From Hyphomicrobiales bacterium (GTDB lineage Bacteria > Pseudomonadota > Alphaproteobacteria > Rhizobiales > JAJFHC01): a stretch of DNA of 64,000 nucleotides. Positions 18,541 through 27,003 of this stretch are shown here, one piece after another (position 1 is the first letter of the stretch; every line of letters starts with the position of its first letter). The notes under the pieces were generated by a model. It was not told where the DNA came from and ran no database searches. It was given only the letters and a program-made list of their open reading frames with translations. The position numbers were made by a program, and so were the translations under genes. The stretch is from contig JAJFHC010000016.1 in NCBI GenBank assembly GCA_021775835.1, positions 97,119 through 161,118 on the forward strand. The letters run 5' to 3'.

Positions 18541-20517
18541 ATGCGCGTAACCACATTCCTGAACCCAGTCTTGTTTTCGACCCGAACCGTACATGACGTC
18601 CGTGCTGTACTTCTGGCATTTTCGCTGCTTCCGTTTTTCGCAGGCCTGAAACTCTACCTTCTGTTCTGGTACCGGGAGACTCAAGGGCTTGATCCGTTAG
18701 CGGAAATCAGTGTCTACGCAATCATCACTTTGCTCGGCAGTGACCTTCTGATTTGCACATTCCTGGCCGGTGTGTATTTTCTCATCGGATGGAAGAGACG
18801 GTCTTCTTCCTGGCTCGACTGGCAAACACCGATCATGTTCGCCGTCCACGTCGCTGTCGTGTTGTTTTGCGTCATCAGTCTGAAGATCAATCAGATCTAT
18901 GGCTCCCCGTTGACGATTTTTCATATCCGTCTTGCCGGCGATCTGAGTGTCATAAGTGGTTCAGTCCTGCCCCACATCGACATTCCTGTAGTAACGGCAC
19001 TGCTGCTGGGTTTGCTTTGTTTTCCCATTGCACTGATCCTGCACAGACGCTGGGCAGCACGATGGGACATTCCACGATGGCGTGTCTGGTCGGGTCTTGG
19101 CATTGTTTGCGCCGTATTGTTTGCGGGCAGCTATCTTTCTCTCCTGGGCGTCTACACCTATGGCCTCAAAAAGAACGCGGTCGTCAACTTCATCAGATAT
19201 TACAAACCCCTTCCTCAGCATAAGGACTTTCAGAAGCTGGCCGCCAGGTTGCGAGCGTCGAAACCTTCCAGCAAGAATATCTACGCTCCGTTGCATACGG
19301 GTGATGCATCGGATTACCAGGACGAAGACCTCAACGGCATAGCCCGTGGCCAGAATTTGATTCTCGTCATTCTGGAGTCGACTGCAAAGACCTACATTGA
19401 TCCCGACACGACACCGAACCTGAACAGATTGCTCAAGCAATCGATTGCCTTCCCCAACTATTTTACGACATCAGTTACGTCTTTTCAGTCCAACTATTCG
19501 ATCATGTATTCCGATGAGGTCGGCGGCATCAGCGCCGTCGGGCATCCCAGCAGGATCTACAATGGGCCCCTGCCCGGCATCAGCCTGGCTGAAGCCCTGA
19601 AACGGCAGGGTTACCGGACAGCCATGTTCTCGTCAGGGTTTCTGTCATATAGGAACATCGGTTACCTTTGGCGGGACAAGGGGTTTGATCGGGTATACGG
19701 CGCCAATACAATCCTGCATGAGACCGGAGGAAGCGGCTGGTCTTGGGGGTCACAGGAATCACAGACAGTCGAGACCATGAACAGATGGCTCGGTGAAAAT
19801 CTTGATCAACCGTTTTTTGCGGCTTATGTCACCGCCTATCCACACCACCCATACAGCACGCCGACTCTTGAAACTCCGTTCGTCAATGACAGCTGGCGAA
19901 ACCGGTATCGCAACTCGCTAAATTACGTGGATCAGAATATTGGTCGATTGCTGCAACATCTGGATGATCACGGACTGCGTTCGAACACAGCCATTGCGAT
20001 CATTGGCGATCATGGGGAAACTCTCGACGACAGCCTTGCCGGGCATGGGATACGTATGGATCTCCCGGAAATTCAGGTTCCCTTCTACATCCATCTTCCC
20101 AAGTCTTTGATCGGTCAAAAGACACGTGCCGTACTGGCCAACCACCTGGACCTGGCACCGACTCTCACCGCCGCACTGGGTATCCCTGCACCATCGGACT
20201 GGTCTGGGCGCAATTTGCTCGCATCCGTAACAGAGAACCGCAAGCTGTTTGTTCAGCGCAGTGGCAATAACCTCCAAAGCGCAATTGTAGACGGAAGCTA
20301 CGTCTACGTTCACGATGAAAAGTCAAACCGCGACACGCTCTTCAGGCGTACCGCCGATGGACTCAAACCGCTATCGGGCACGCCGGAAAATGACAAACTG
20401 ATCAAAAGCTACGGTCGGGCAACCAGACAGTTTAGTGACAGAGTCTTGCTGCGCCATCTGGAACGAGCCTGCACGTCGCCTCGTGGACCAAAAGGCGTTT
20501 GCAAAGTCTTGAAGTAA
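18541..20517 (+). CDS. Membrane-anchored sulfatase/LTA-synthase-like phosphotransferase
   Basis: 658 residues from the ATG at 18541; a TTG nine codons earlier lies too close to the repeat element. About five hydrophobic helices occupy residues 20-240, then a periplasmic alkaline-phosphatase-fold domain. Motifs are NLILVILESTAKTYI (metal-binding Glu), TSVTSFQSNYSIMYSD (probable Thr/Ser nucleophile), YPHHPYS, and AIIGDHGETLDDSLAGHGI (Asp-His metal ligands). This is the architecture of LtaS and of OpgB/phosphoglycerol transferases, which decorate glycans with phosphoglycerol or phosphoethanolamine. In this locus it probably modifies the exported polysaccharide. Confidence 0.78.
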   Translation: MRVTTFLNPVLFSTRTVHDVRAVLLAFSLLPFFAGLKLYLLFWYRETQGLDPLAEISVYAIITLLGSDLLICTFLAGVYFLIGWKRRSSSWLDWQTPIMFAVHVAVVLFCVISLKINQIYGSPLTIFHIRLAGDLSVISGSVLPHIDIPVVTALLLGLLCFPIALILHRRWAARWDIPRWRVWSGLGIVCAVLFAGSYLSLLGVYTYGLKKNAVVNFIRYYKPLPQHKDFQKLAARLRASKPSSKNIYAPLHTGDASDYQDEDLNGIARGQNLILVILESTAKTYIDPDTTPNLNRLLKQSIAFPNYFTTSVTSFQSNYSIMYSDEVGGISAVGHPSRIYNGPLPGISLAEALKRQGYRTAMFSSGFLSYRNIGYLWRDKGFDRVYGANTILHETGGSGWSWGSQESQTVETMNRWLGENLDQPFFAAYVTAYPHHPYSTPTLETPFVNDSWRNRYRNSLNYVDQNIGRLLQHLDDHGLRSNTAIAIIGDHGETLDDSLAGHGIRMDLPEIQVPFYIHLPKSLIGQKTRAVLANHLDLAPTLTAALGIPAPSDWSGRNLLASVTENRKLFVQRSGNNLQSAIVDGSYVYVHDEKSNRDTLFRRTADGLKPLSGTPENDKLIKSYGRATRQFSDRVLLRHLERACTSPRGPKGVCKVLK

Positions 20518-20552
20518 CGTCCCGATACAAAACAACGGCGTCTGTCTGGGTG

Positions 20553-22751
20553 TCACACATCGTCAATAATTACGGTCCCGCGCACCCGTGAGGAAACCGG
20601 GCGCAATGGCGTCATTGTCTGTTCGAGTTGACCTGCCGTCGATTTGTCACGCCGAATGACCGCAATCACATCGCTCGAAACTGCCAGCAATCCCGCCAGA
20701 TCCTGGCCGGACGACAGCGTGCAGGCATCGACCACCAAGATGTCGTAGTCCCTGGCCAGCCCGGGGAGCAGTCGCGAAAGCGGCGCAATCGTGTCCCCTC
20801 CCACGAGCGCTGAGGACAGCGACGCAACCGAGGCGAATTTCAGATTGTTTTCAAGTCCCGTGAACACCGGAGTCACGATAAGATTCCCGGTTCCAGATCC
20901 TGCCTGCGCCGGATTGGCGGTCGGCGATCCCGATGCAATTGAAAGGCACTGGCCAACATTGTCTCCATCGACCAGAAGAACCCGTGCACCGGCTTCGTTG
21001 GCGGCAAGAGCCAGATTGAGCGCGACCGTCGATTTACCGTGGCCATCCATGGGTGACGTTACGACAACAAGCCTACCAGATCCGGTCGATCCCAAGCTGC
21101 GCAAGAACTGATCGAGGCGTCGAAATGCCAGAGAAGTCGCGGAATCCGGGCGATGCAGGACAACTGCCGGCAAACCACTCGTGCTCAACAGTCCAGCACC
21201 TTTCGACAGGGGTTGTGCTTGCGCATCGTCTGTCAATTCATCGCCAGGGATCACGCTCAGAACCGGATAGCCAGTCAACTGGCCGATGCCGTCGACCGAC
21301 TGCTTCGGCTTGCCAAAGCGTTCTCGTGCAATGACACCGACAGAGCCAAGGCCGGCCCCCACGAATCCGGCAAACAAGAGCACCAGAAGCGTTCTCGGTC
21401 CCGCGTGACTTATCGGTGAAACAGCCTCCGATATCACCCGCGCGCCGGACGTATCAAGGCCATGTTGTTCACCGGTTTCTCTTGCCCGAACAAGAAAAGC
21501 TTCATAGACGATACGGCTCGCATTGACATCCCGTTCCAGGTTTCTGAGTCCCACCAGGCTCTGTTTGGTATTTTGCGTGCTGCGCTCAAGTGACCTGAGT
21601 TTCCTGGTGAGATCCGCGACGTCTGACTTGCCGCGTTCGAGTTCGCCGCGAATTGACGACCCGATCCGGGTCAGTTCCGCATTTATCGAACGCTGAACGT
21701 CGGCCACCTGTGCACGCGCCGCCGCCAGTCTTGGATGACGCTCTCCCAGGGCCTGTTCCAGGACCGCTACTGTCTGATGGGCGTTGGCAAAACGATTCCG
21801 CAGTTGCGCGATGGCTTCAGACTGGATGGCTTCCGGCAGAACACCGGTATCGAGACCTTCAGTCTTGAGGCGCTCGATCTGTGCCGCCTTTGCACTCGCC
21901 TGGGATACTCTTGCCTGGGCGAGAGAAAGTTGCTCGGTCATCTGTGTGAGTCGATCTTCAGACAGCAGACGACCGTCCTTGCCGACACCAACATCGACGA
22001 TGTTGTTCTCAATCTTGTAGCGCTCGACCTTCTTCTCAGCTTCATGCAGGCCACGGTTGAGCTCTTCGGCACGGGCGGACAGGGCTCCTGATACGCGCCG
22101 TGCAGTTCCCGCGTTTACGGTGACCTCCGACGCCACATAGGTCTGGGCGATAGCGTTGGCTAGCCTGGACGACTTTGACGCGTCGAGCGAGGTAACATGA
22201 AGATCCACCACATAACTGTTCTTGACGCGTTTTGCCTCGACAGACTTTCGGAAGAGTCGTAGCGCCCGCGCTTCACGTGGCTCACTGGACGTTTTGGATG
22301 GGCCCTTCAGAAAACTCAGAAGGGCTCTAGGCAAGTCGAGGGGTCCGGCAACCCTGCGGCCAAATTCTTCATCGTCGGCCAGGCCCTCTGAAACGACGAC
22401 CTGACGCAGGACCTGGTCTGAGACCATGACCCGCATCTGGCTTTCCACTTGAGTGACATTTGCACCGTCAGACTGCGCCCGCGGCGTTACTTCCTTTTCC
22501 GTTACGTTGAGTCCTGCCGGCGGGATAAGGATGCGCGTCGATGCCGTGTACTTTCGCGGCACAACCGTAAGGACGGCAATTGCAAGCATGACTGCAATCA
22601 GGGCACAGAGGAAGACGAGAGCCTTGCGACGCCAGAGAAGTCCAACAATTTCGGCGACATCGAGGATCGGTGTACCAGTTTGTGACAATGTGTTCGAAAT
22701 TGGCACAACCGGTGACGCCCCGTTGATATTTGGATTCTCAAATTGATACAT
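20553..22751 (-). CDS. Polysaccharide co-polymerase/chain-length protein with P-loop domain (ExoP/Wzc-like)
   Basis: 732 residues from the ATG at 22751, with TTGAGG upstream; a long in-frame extension towards 23063 lacks family similarity and was left out. The Wzz domain begins near residue 28 (ILDVAEIVGLLWRRKALVF) with the first helix. A long coiled coil spans about 200-400, and a second helix near 440 is followed by the cytosolic ATPase domain. This has SPMDGHGKSTVALNLAL (Walker A, near 570), VLLVDGDN (A') and ILVVDACT. The C-terminus ends GTVIIDDV without a tyrosine cluster, so autokinase control as in Wzc is doubtful. It should set chain length and couple export to polymerisation. Confidence 0.88.
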   Translation of the reverse strand: MYQFENPNINGASPVVPISNTLSQTGTPILDVAEIVGLLWRRKALVFLCALIAVMLAIAVLTVVPRKYTASTRILIPPAGLNVTEKEVTPRAQSDGANVTQVESQMRVMVSDQVLRQVVVSEGLADDEEFGRRVAGPLDLPRALLSFLKGPSKTSSEPREARALRLFRKSVEAKRVKNSYVVDLHVTSLDASKSSRLANAIAQTYVASEVTVNAGTARRVSGALSARAEELNRGLHEAEKKVERYKIENNIVDVGVGKDGRLLSEDRLTQMTEQLSLAQARVSQASAKAAQIERLKTEGLDTGVLPEAIQSEAIAQLRNRFANAHQTVAVLEQALGERHPRLAAARAQVADVQRSINAELTRIGSSIRGELERGKSDVADLTRKLRSLERSTQNTKQSLVGLRNLERDVNASRIVYEAFLVRARETGEQHGLDTSGARVISEAVSPISHAGPRTLLVLLFAGFVGAGLGSVGVIARERFGKPKQSVDGIGQLTGYPVLSVIPGDELTDDAQAQPLSKGAGLLSTSGLPAVVLHRPDSATSLAFRRLDQFLRSLGSTGSGRLVVVTSPMDGHGKSTVALNLALAANEAGARVLLVDGDNVGQCLSIASGSPTANPAQAGSGTGNLIVTPVFTGLENNLKFASVASLSSALVGGDTIAPLSRLLPGLARDYDILVVDACTLSSGQDLAGLLAVSSDVIAVIRRDKSTAGQLEQTMTPLRPVSSRVRGTVIIDDV

Positions 22752-23061
22752 TCTGACCTCAATCCGCCCCTTGGCAGAGTCCGACACAGGGTCGGCATTA
22801 CGCCAACTGTTGGCACGAAACAGACCGAAACGCTCCATTAGGGAGCATTGATCAACGCAAACCGATGCAAGGATGGGACCAGCACATAGGCACTGCTCAC
22901 ATGTGCGGGAAAGCCTGGCAAGAATGCCGGCCGGTAACCCTAACGAACGGTGTTGATTGAACAAACCCTGCCGGTTGTTGAACAATCGACCCTGCAGGGC
23001 TGCGACGAGCCCCGGGCGATGCTGCCCGATGTGATCAGAAAAACTCTCGAAAACCTTGACC
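22752..23061. promoter_or_regulatory. Divergent gap with paired TTGAACAA boxes
   Basis: The 310-bp gap between the co-polymerase and the WecG-like gene holds no convincing gene. Two identical TTGAACAA boxes occur at 22957-22964 and 22978-22985, exactly 21 bp apart (two helical turns), each followed by CCCTG a few bases on. Such spacing suits two protomers of a regulator bound on one face of the DNA. The regulator is unknown. Confidence 0.35.
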
Positions 23062-23847
23062 ATGAAACAGATTCAACGCCTGCCCATTCTGGGGATCCCG
23101 ATCGCCTGTCTCGACATGTCCGAAATGGTGCAACAGATCCGTGAAGTCCTGTCGATGCAGGACCGAAAGGCGCCTGGACGTTTCATATGTTTTCGCGACG
23201 TTCATGGTGTGGTCGCCGCACAAGATGACACGGTTCTAATGTCCGCCCACAAGGATGCCTTCCTGGTAGTGGCAGACGGCAAACCACTGGCACTTCTCGG
23301 TCAAATTCTGGGGGTCTCTGAAATCAGACAGGTCCGCGGCATCGAGTCCCTACCGGTGTTGTGCAAAGCGGGTCTCGAACACAGGTGGAAACACTACTTC
23401 CTGGGCGGCGCGCCCGGCGTGGCAGAAGAGTTGGCCAGTGAGATGTGTCGGCGATTTCCGGGCCTCATTGTCGCCGGAACGGAGTGCCCCCCGTTTCGTC
23501 CGCTATCGGAGGCCGAAACCACAGCAACAATAGACCGCATAAACGCTGCGGAAGCCGACATTGTCTGGGTTGGCCTTGGCTCTCCCAAACAGGACCTGTG
23601 GATGGCCCGAATGGCGCCCCGTCTTAAAGGTTGCCTGTGCATGGGCGTTGGTGCGGCGTTCGACATCCATACCGGCCGGGTCGCCCAGGCACCGGGCATC
23701 CTCCGCAAGATCGGGCTCGAATGGGCCTTCAGGCTTGCCCAGGAACCCCGCCGCTTGGCGGGCCGGTACTTCCATGCCATTCCCCGGTTTCTCTACCTCG
23801 TAGCCTCTGAACAGCTTCGACGGGGATTTCGCAGCCAAAATTCCTGA
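23062..23847 (+). CDS. WecG/TagA/CpsF-family glycosyltransferase
   Basis: 261 residues from the ATG at 23062; a TTG two codons earlier is open. GT26-family landmarks are present: VHGVVAAQDD, VVADGKPLALLG (catalytic-region Asp), KHYFLGGAPGVAEELA, WVGLGSPKQDLWMARMAPRL and CMGVGAAFDIHTGRVAQAP. These enzymes transfer an N-acetyl-mannosamine-type or similar residue to a lipid-linked first sugar. Placement just before the polyprenyl-phosphate sugar transferase suggests it adds the second sugar of the repeat unit. Confidence 0.9.
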   Translation: MKQIQRLPILGIPIACLDMSEMVQQIREVLSMQDRKAPGRFICFRDVHGVVAAQDDTVLMSAHKDAFLVVADGKPLALLGQILGVSEIRQVRGIESLPVLCKAGLEHRWKHYFLGGAPGVAEELASEMCRRFPGLIVAGTECPPFRPLSEAETTATIDRINAAEADIVWVGLGSPKQDLWMARMAPRLKGCLCMGVGAAFDIHTGRVAQAPGILRKIGLEWAFRLAQEPRRLAGRYFHAIPRFLYLVASEQLRRGFRSQNS

Positions 23848-23896
23848 CCAGCATCGAGGCGCCCTTCACTGGCACGATTCTTGAGTGGCACTGGGC

Positions 23897-25354
23897 ATGA
23901 GCAATATAACCGAAACGCGACACGGCCGGCTTGCAGGATCGGCCAGTTTCACCAGGCACATCGCACCGTGGCTGGGGATCGTTGCGTTCGCCTTCGATTT
24001 TTCGATCATCATTGCGTCGGCCATCTTGACCGGGGCAGCCTATCACATGGTCGTCTATGGCAGGATGGGGCACATTGAGAATTATGTGTACGCAGGCCTG
24101 GTGGTCGCCATCTGCTTTGTGTCGTTGCGCTATTACGACAAGCGTTATGCCGTTGACCGGATCGACGTAGAGAAGAGCCGCATCGCCAAGATCCTGGTGA
24201 TGTGGAACATCGCGTTCATGTGCCTGCTCGTGGTCGGTTTTCTGACCAAGGCGACCGACATACATTCACGCGGCACAATCATTGTGTTCTATGCAGCCGG
24301 CGCTGTTGCCTTGATCGCCATTCGCATGACTTTGGGCACCGTTGTTCAGCAGGGCTACAAAAAGGGCTGGTTTGCCGCAAAAAGAGTCTTCCTCTGTGGC
24401 ACCCGAATCCGGATCGACGAATTCTACCGGCGTTACCAGCCGGCTGGTCACGGTTTGACCATCGTTGGCGAGTGGCACTTGCCGGAAGATTTCGAAACAC
24501 AGATCGATGGTAATCCCAATGCGGTCGACGACAATATGCGCCGGGCCGGTGCCTTTGCCCGAACGTTGGAGATCGACGACATATTTGTTGTGGCGCCCTG
24601 GTCGTCGAAAACCCTGATCGAGCGATGCACACAAACTTTCCTCTCGATACCGGCCTCCATTCATCTCAGCCCGGAAGCGCATTTCGACAAATTTGCCGAC
24701 ATCCAGATTTCTCGCATTGGCGCATCGGCGGGGCTTAGATTGGCGCGGTCGCCTCTCACTCGGGCAGAAATTCTCGCAAAACGCCTGTTCGACATTGTGG
24801 TTGCAAGCATGGCATTGGTCATGTTGTCACCGATCTTTCTGGTGGTGGCCGCGCTTACGTATCTTGAAGGCGGCAGGCCCGTATTTTTCCTCCAACGCAG
24901 ACACGGGTTCAACGAGAAGGAATTCGCCATCGTGAAGTTCCGGACAATGACCTGTCTGGACGATGGCGACGACATCCGGCAGGTCAAGGCCGGTGACCCG
25001 CGTGTCACACGTATCGGCAAGGTCTTGAGACGTTGGAATTTCGATGAATTGCCGCAGTTGATCAATGTGATCAAGGGAGAAATGTCGCTGGTGGGGCCGC
25101 GGCCCCATGCCCTCGCCCATAACAGGGATTTTGCCAACAGAGTCGCGTCTTATGCCAGGCGGCACAATGTAAAACCTGGCATTACCGGATGGGCGCAGAT
25201 CAACGGCCTGCGCGGAGAGACCGACACTGCAGCGAAAATGCAGGCGCGCGTTGCACATGACCTACACTACATCGACAATTGGTCGATCAGCTTCGACATT
25301 TACATTCTCGCCATGACGATCCTTTCAAGAAAGGCTCGCCGGAATGCGGTTTGA
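23897..25354 (+). CDS. Polyprenyl-phosphate sugar-1-phosphate transferase (WcaJ/ExoY family)
   Basis: 485 residues from the ATG at 23897; a GTG four codons upstream is possible. Four to five membrane helices (about 20-160) precede a nucleotide-binding-like domain. The catalytic bacterial sugar transferase domain starts near 294: LAKRLFDIVVASMALVML, FFLQRRHGFNEKEFAIVKFRTM, NFDELPQLINVIKGEMSLVG and PRPHA. It starts glycan assembly by loading a sugar phosphate onto undecaprenyl phosphate at the inner membrane. The gene ends the polysaccharide locus. Confidence 0.92.
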   Translation: MSNITETRHGRLAGSASFTRHIAPWLGIVAFAFDFSIIIASAILTGAAYHMVVYGRMGHIENYVYAGLVVAICFVSLRYYDKRYAVDRIDVEKSRIAKILVMWNIAFMCLLVVGFLTKATDIHSRGTIIVFYAAGAVALIAIRMTLGTVVQQGYKKGWFAAKRVFLCGTRIRIDEFYRRYQPAGHGLTIVGEWHLPEDFETQIDGNPNAVDDNMRRAGAFARTLEIDDIFVVAPWSSKTLIERCTQTFLSIPASIHLSPEAHFDKFADIQISRIGASAGLRLARSPLTRAEILAKRLFDIVVASMALVMLSPIFLVVAALTYLEGGRPVFFLQRRHGFNEKEFAIVKFRTMTCLDDGDDIRQVKAGDPRVTRIGKVLRRWNFDELPQLINVIKGEMSLVGPRPHALAHNRDFANRVASYARRHNVKPGITGWAQINGLRGETDTAAKMQARVAHDLHYIDNWSISFDIYILAMTILSRKARRNAV

Positions 25355-25385
25355 ACGTTCCCTCCCGATCTCTGGACCGGAAAAT

Positions 25386-25979
25386 CTACTGACGAATGAG
25401 TTCTGCTTCGATGATGATCTCGACCTTGTCTCCAACCAGGCCATTCTTCACCGCATAAGTCATTCCCCATCGGCTCCGCTTGAGAGTGCCGCGGGCTGAG
25501 ATACCGACCACTTCATGCTTGTCGCCGAACGGATAGGCGCCGGCCTTGTTCCAGGTGACGTTGAGGGAAACCGGCCGTGTCTTGCCGCGCAGCGTCAGGT
25601 TTCCTGTGACAACACCCTTGCGTCCACCCTTCTTCTTGGATCCGGTCAACACAAACCGCATGGTCGGATGTTTTCGTGAATCGAGGAAGTCACTGCCACG
25701 CACGTGCTTGTCGCGAGCCCGGTGGCCGGTATCGACACTTGCTGTCTGCACGGACACATCCACGCTCTTGAGCGACGGTCCGTCGGCATCGAAGACCACT
25801 GTTCCCGACGCCTTGCGAAACACGCCGAGGGTTTTGGCAAAACCGATGTGATGCACCAGGAAGGCAACCGTCACATGTTCAGGATCGAGCTTGAACTTCC
25901 TGGGCTCGGCTGAGACTGTACTGGCGCTGACCACAGCCGCAATCGTGACCGCCGCCACACAAAACAAGAATCGCAACAT
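25386..25979 (-). CDS. YceI-family periplasmic protein
   Basis: 197 residues from the ATG at 25979, preceded by a strong GGGAGG. A signal peptide (MLRFLFCVAAVTIAAVVSAS, cut near STVSAEP) directs it to the periplasm. The mature part has the YceI lipocalin-like pattern: FKLDPEHVTVAFLVHHIGFAK, then VDVSVQTASVDTGHRARDKHV, SDFLDSRKHPTMRFV and GNLTLRGKTRPV. YceI proteins bind isoprenoid lipids; physiological roles are poorly defined. It is convergent with the sugar transferase gene. Confidence 0.92.
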   Translation of the reverse strand: MLRFLFCVAAVTIAAVVSASTVSAEPRKFKLDPEHVTVAFLVHHIGFAKTLGVFRKASGTVVFDADGPSLKSVDVSVQTASVDTGHRARDKHVRGSDFLDSRKHPTMRFVLTGSKKKGGRKGVVTGNLTLRGKTRPVSLNVTWNKAGAYPFGDKHEVVGISARGTLKRSRWGMTYAVKNGLVGDKVEIIIEAELIRQ

Positions 25980-26193
25980 CACGTCCCTCCCGGTATGGGC
26001 ATCCGCGCAATGCCACTTCTTCTGGAAATCAATCGACCGGGGCGAAGAATATCGACAGTTTCCGCAATCATTATGGCGCGATCGGAACTCTCTTCTCCTG
26101 GACTGCATTCATACCGGCCGCCAACGCAATTTTCTGTCGCCCAATACGCACCCTGCCCTTGACGATCCGATCCCCAGACCGTCTTGTGGGCAC

Positions 26194-27003
26194 ATGAAAC
26201 CCGCAGTACATCAGTGGCAGGATTTGACGACTGAGGATTTCCAGGCAATGGATCCGAACACCTCAGTCGCGATACTCCCCATGGCCGCCATTGAACAGCA
26301 CGGTCCTCACCTGCCGCTGTCGACGGACGCCGTAATTTGCCAGGGGATTCTCGATGTAGCGGTTTCGCAGCCATTTGCTGTCGACGGACCGGTCGTCATT
26401 TTGCCACTGCAGGCAATCGGCGACAGCCTGGAGCATACCGATTTTCCCGGAACCCTCTGGGTTGGCGCAGATACGGTAAGAGATATTATTGTGCAACTGG
26501 GTGCCTGTGTTCACCGGTCCGGCATTCGCAAACTTCTCATCTTCAATTCCCATGGCGGACAGACCCAGGTCATTGACATTGCAGCGCTGAAGTTACGGCA
26601 CGAACTGGGGATGTTGGTCGTCAAGGCCCATTCATTCCGGTTCGGAGTGCCCGACGGCACGGTCGCGGAAGACGAGCTTAGACACGGGCTTCATGGCGGC
26701 GCCGTAGAAACTTCCATGATGTTACACCTCGCTCCCGACCTTGTTCGTCAAAACAGATTTGAGAATTTCCTGTCGAGCGGTGCAATCATGGCCAGGGGCA
26801 ATTCTCATCTCGGCCCCGAAGGTCCGCATGCCAGTTTCGCCTGGAAGGCACAGGACCTGAACCCTACCGGAACAGTCGGCGATGCAACTGTTGCTGATGC
26901 CGAAACAGGACGCCGCTTGGTGGCCCACGCGGGCGATATCTTGCGGGGGATTATCCGTGAAATTCAGGGTACGCCGCTTTCCACCCTGGTGAACGAGCTC
27001 TAA
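26194..27003 (+). CDS. Creatininase-family amidohydrolase
   Basis: 269 residues from the ATG at 26194; an open frame continues far upstream but lacks family similarity. The metal-binding triplet is AAIEQHGPHLPLSTD with Glu34, His36 and Asp45, the same positions as in creatininase. NSHGGQ and GGAVETSMM supply the later motifs. Members include creatininase, mycofactocin MftE and archaeal ArfB, which removes the formyl group from the first riboflavin/F420 pyrimidine intermediate. Its stop overlaps, tail to tail, the stop of a GTP cyclohydrolase II gene, and a RibD-type reductase follows, so an ArfB-like job on a pyrimidine intermediate is a fair hypothesis. No creatine genes are nearby. Confidence 0.85.
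   Translation: MKPAVHQWQDLTTEDFQAMDPNTSVAILPMAAIEQHGPHLPLSTDAVICQGILDVAVSQPFAVDGPVVILPLQAIGDSLEHTDFPGTLWVGADTVRDIIVQLGACVHRSGIRKLLIFNSHGGQTQVIDIAALKLRHELGMLVVKAHSFRFGVPDGTVAEDELRHGLHGGAVETSMMLHLAPDLVRQNRFENFLSSGAIMARGNSHLGPEGPHASFAWKAQDLNPTGTVGDATVADAETGRRLVAHAGDILRGIIREIQGTPLSTLVNEL

Noticed and set aside
22752..23063. N-terminal extension of the co-polymerase up to 23063
   Set aside because: The extra 104 residues have no Wzz similarity, and the ATG at 22751 has a good ribosome site.
25891..26193. Upstream extension of the creatininase gene
   Set aside because: It overlaps the opposite-strand YceI signal peptide and its ribosome site and lacks family similarity; the Glu34/His36/Asp45 numbering fits the shorter start exactly.
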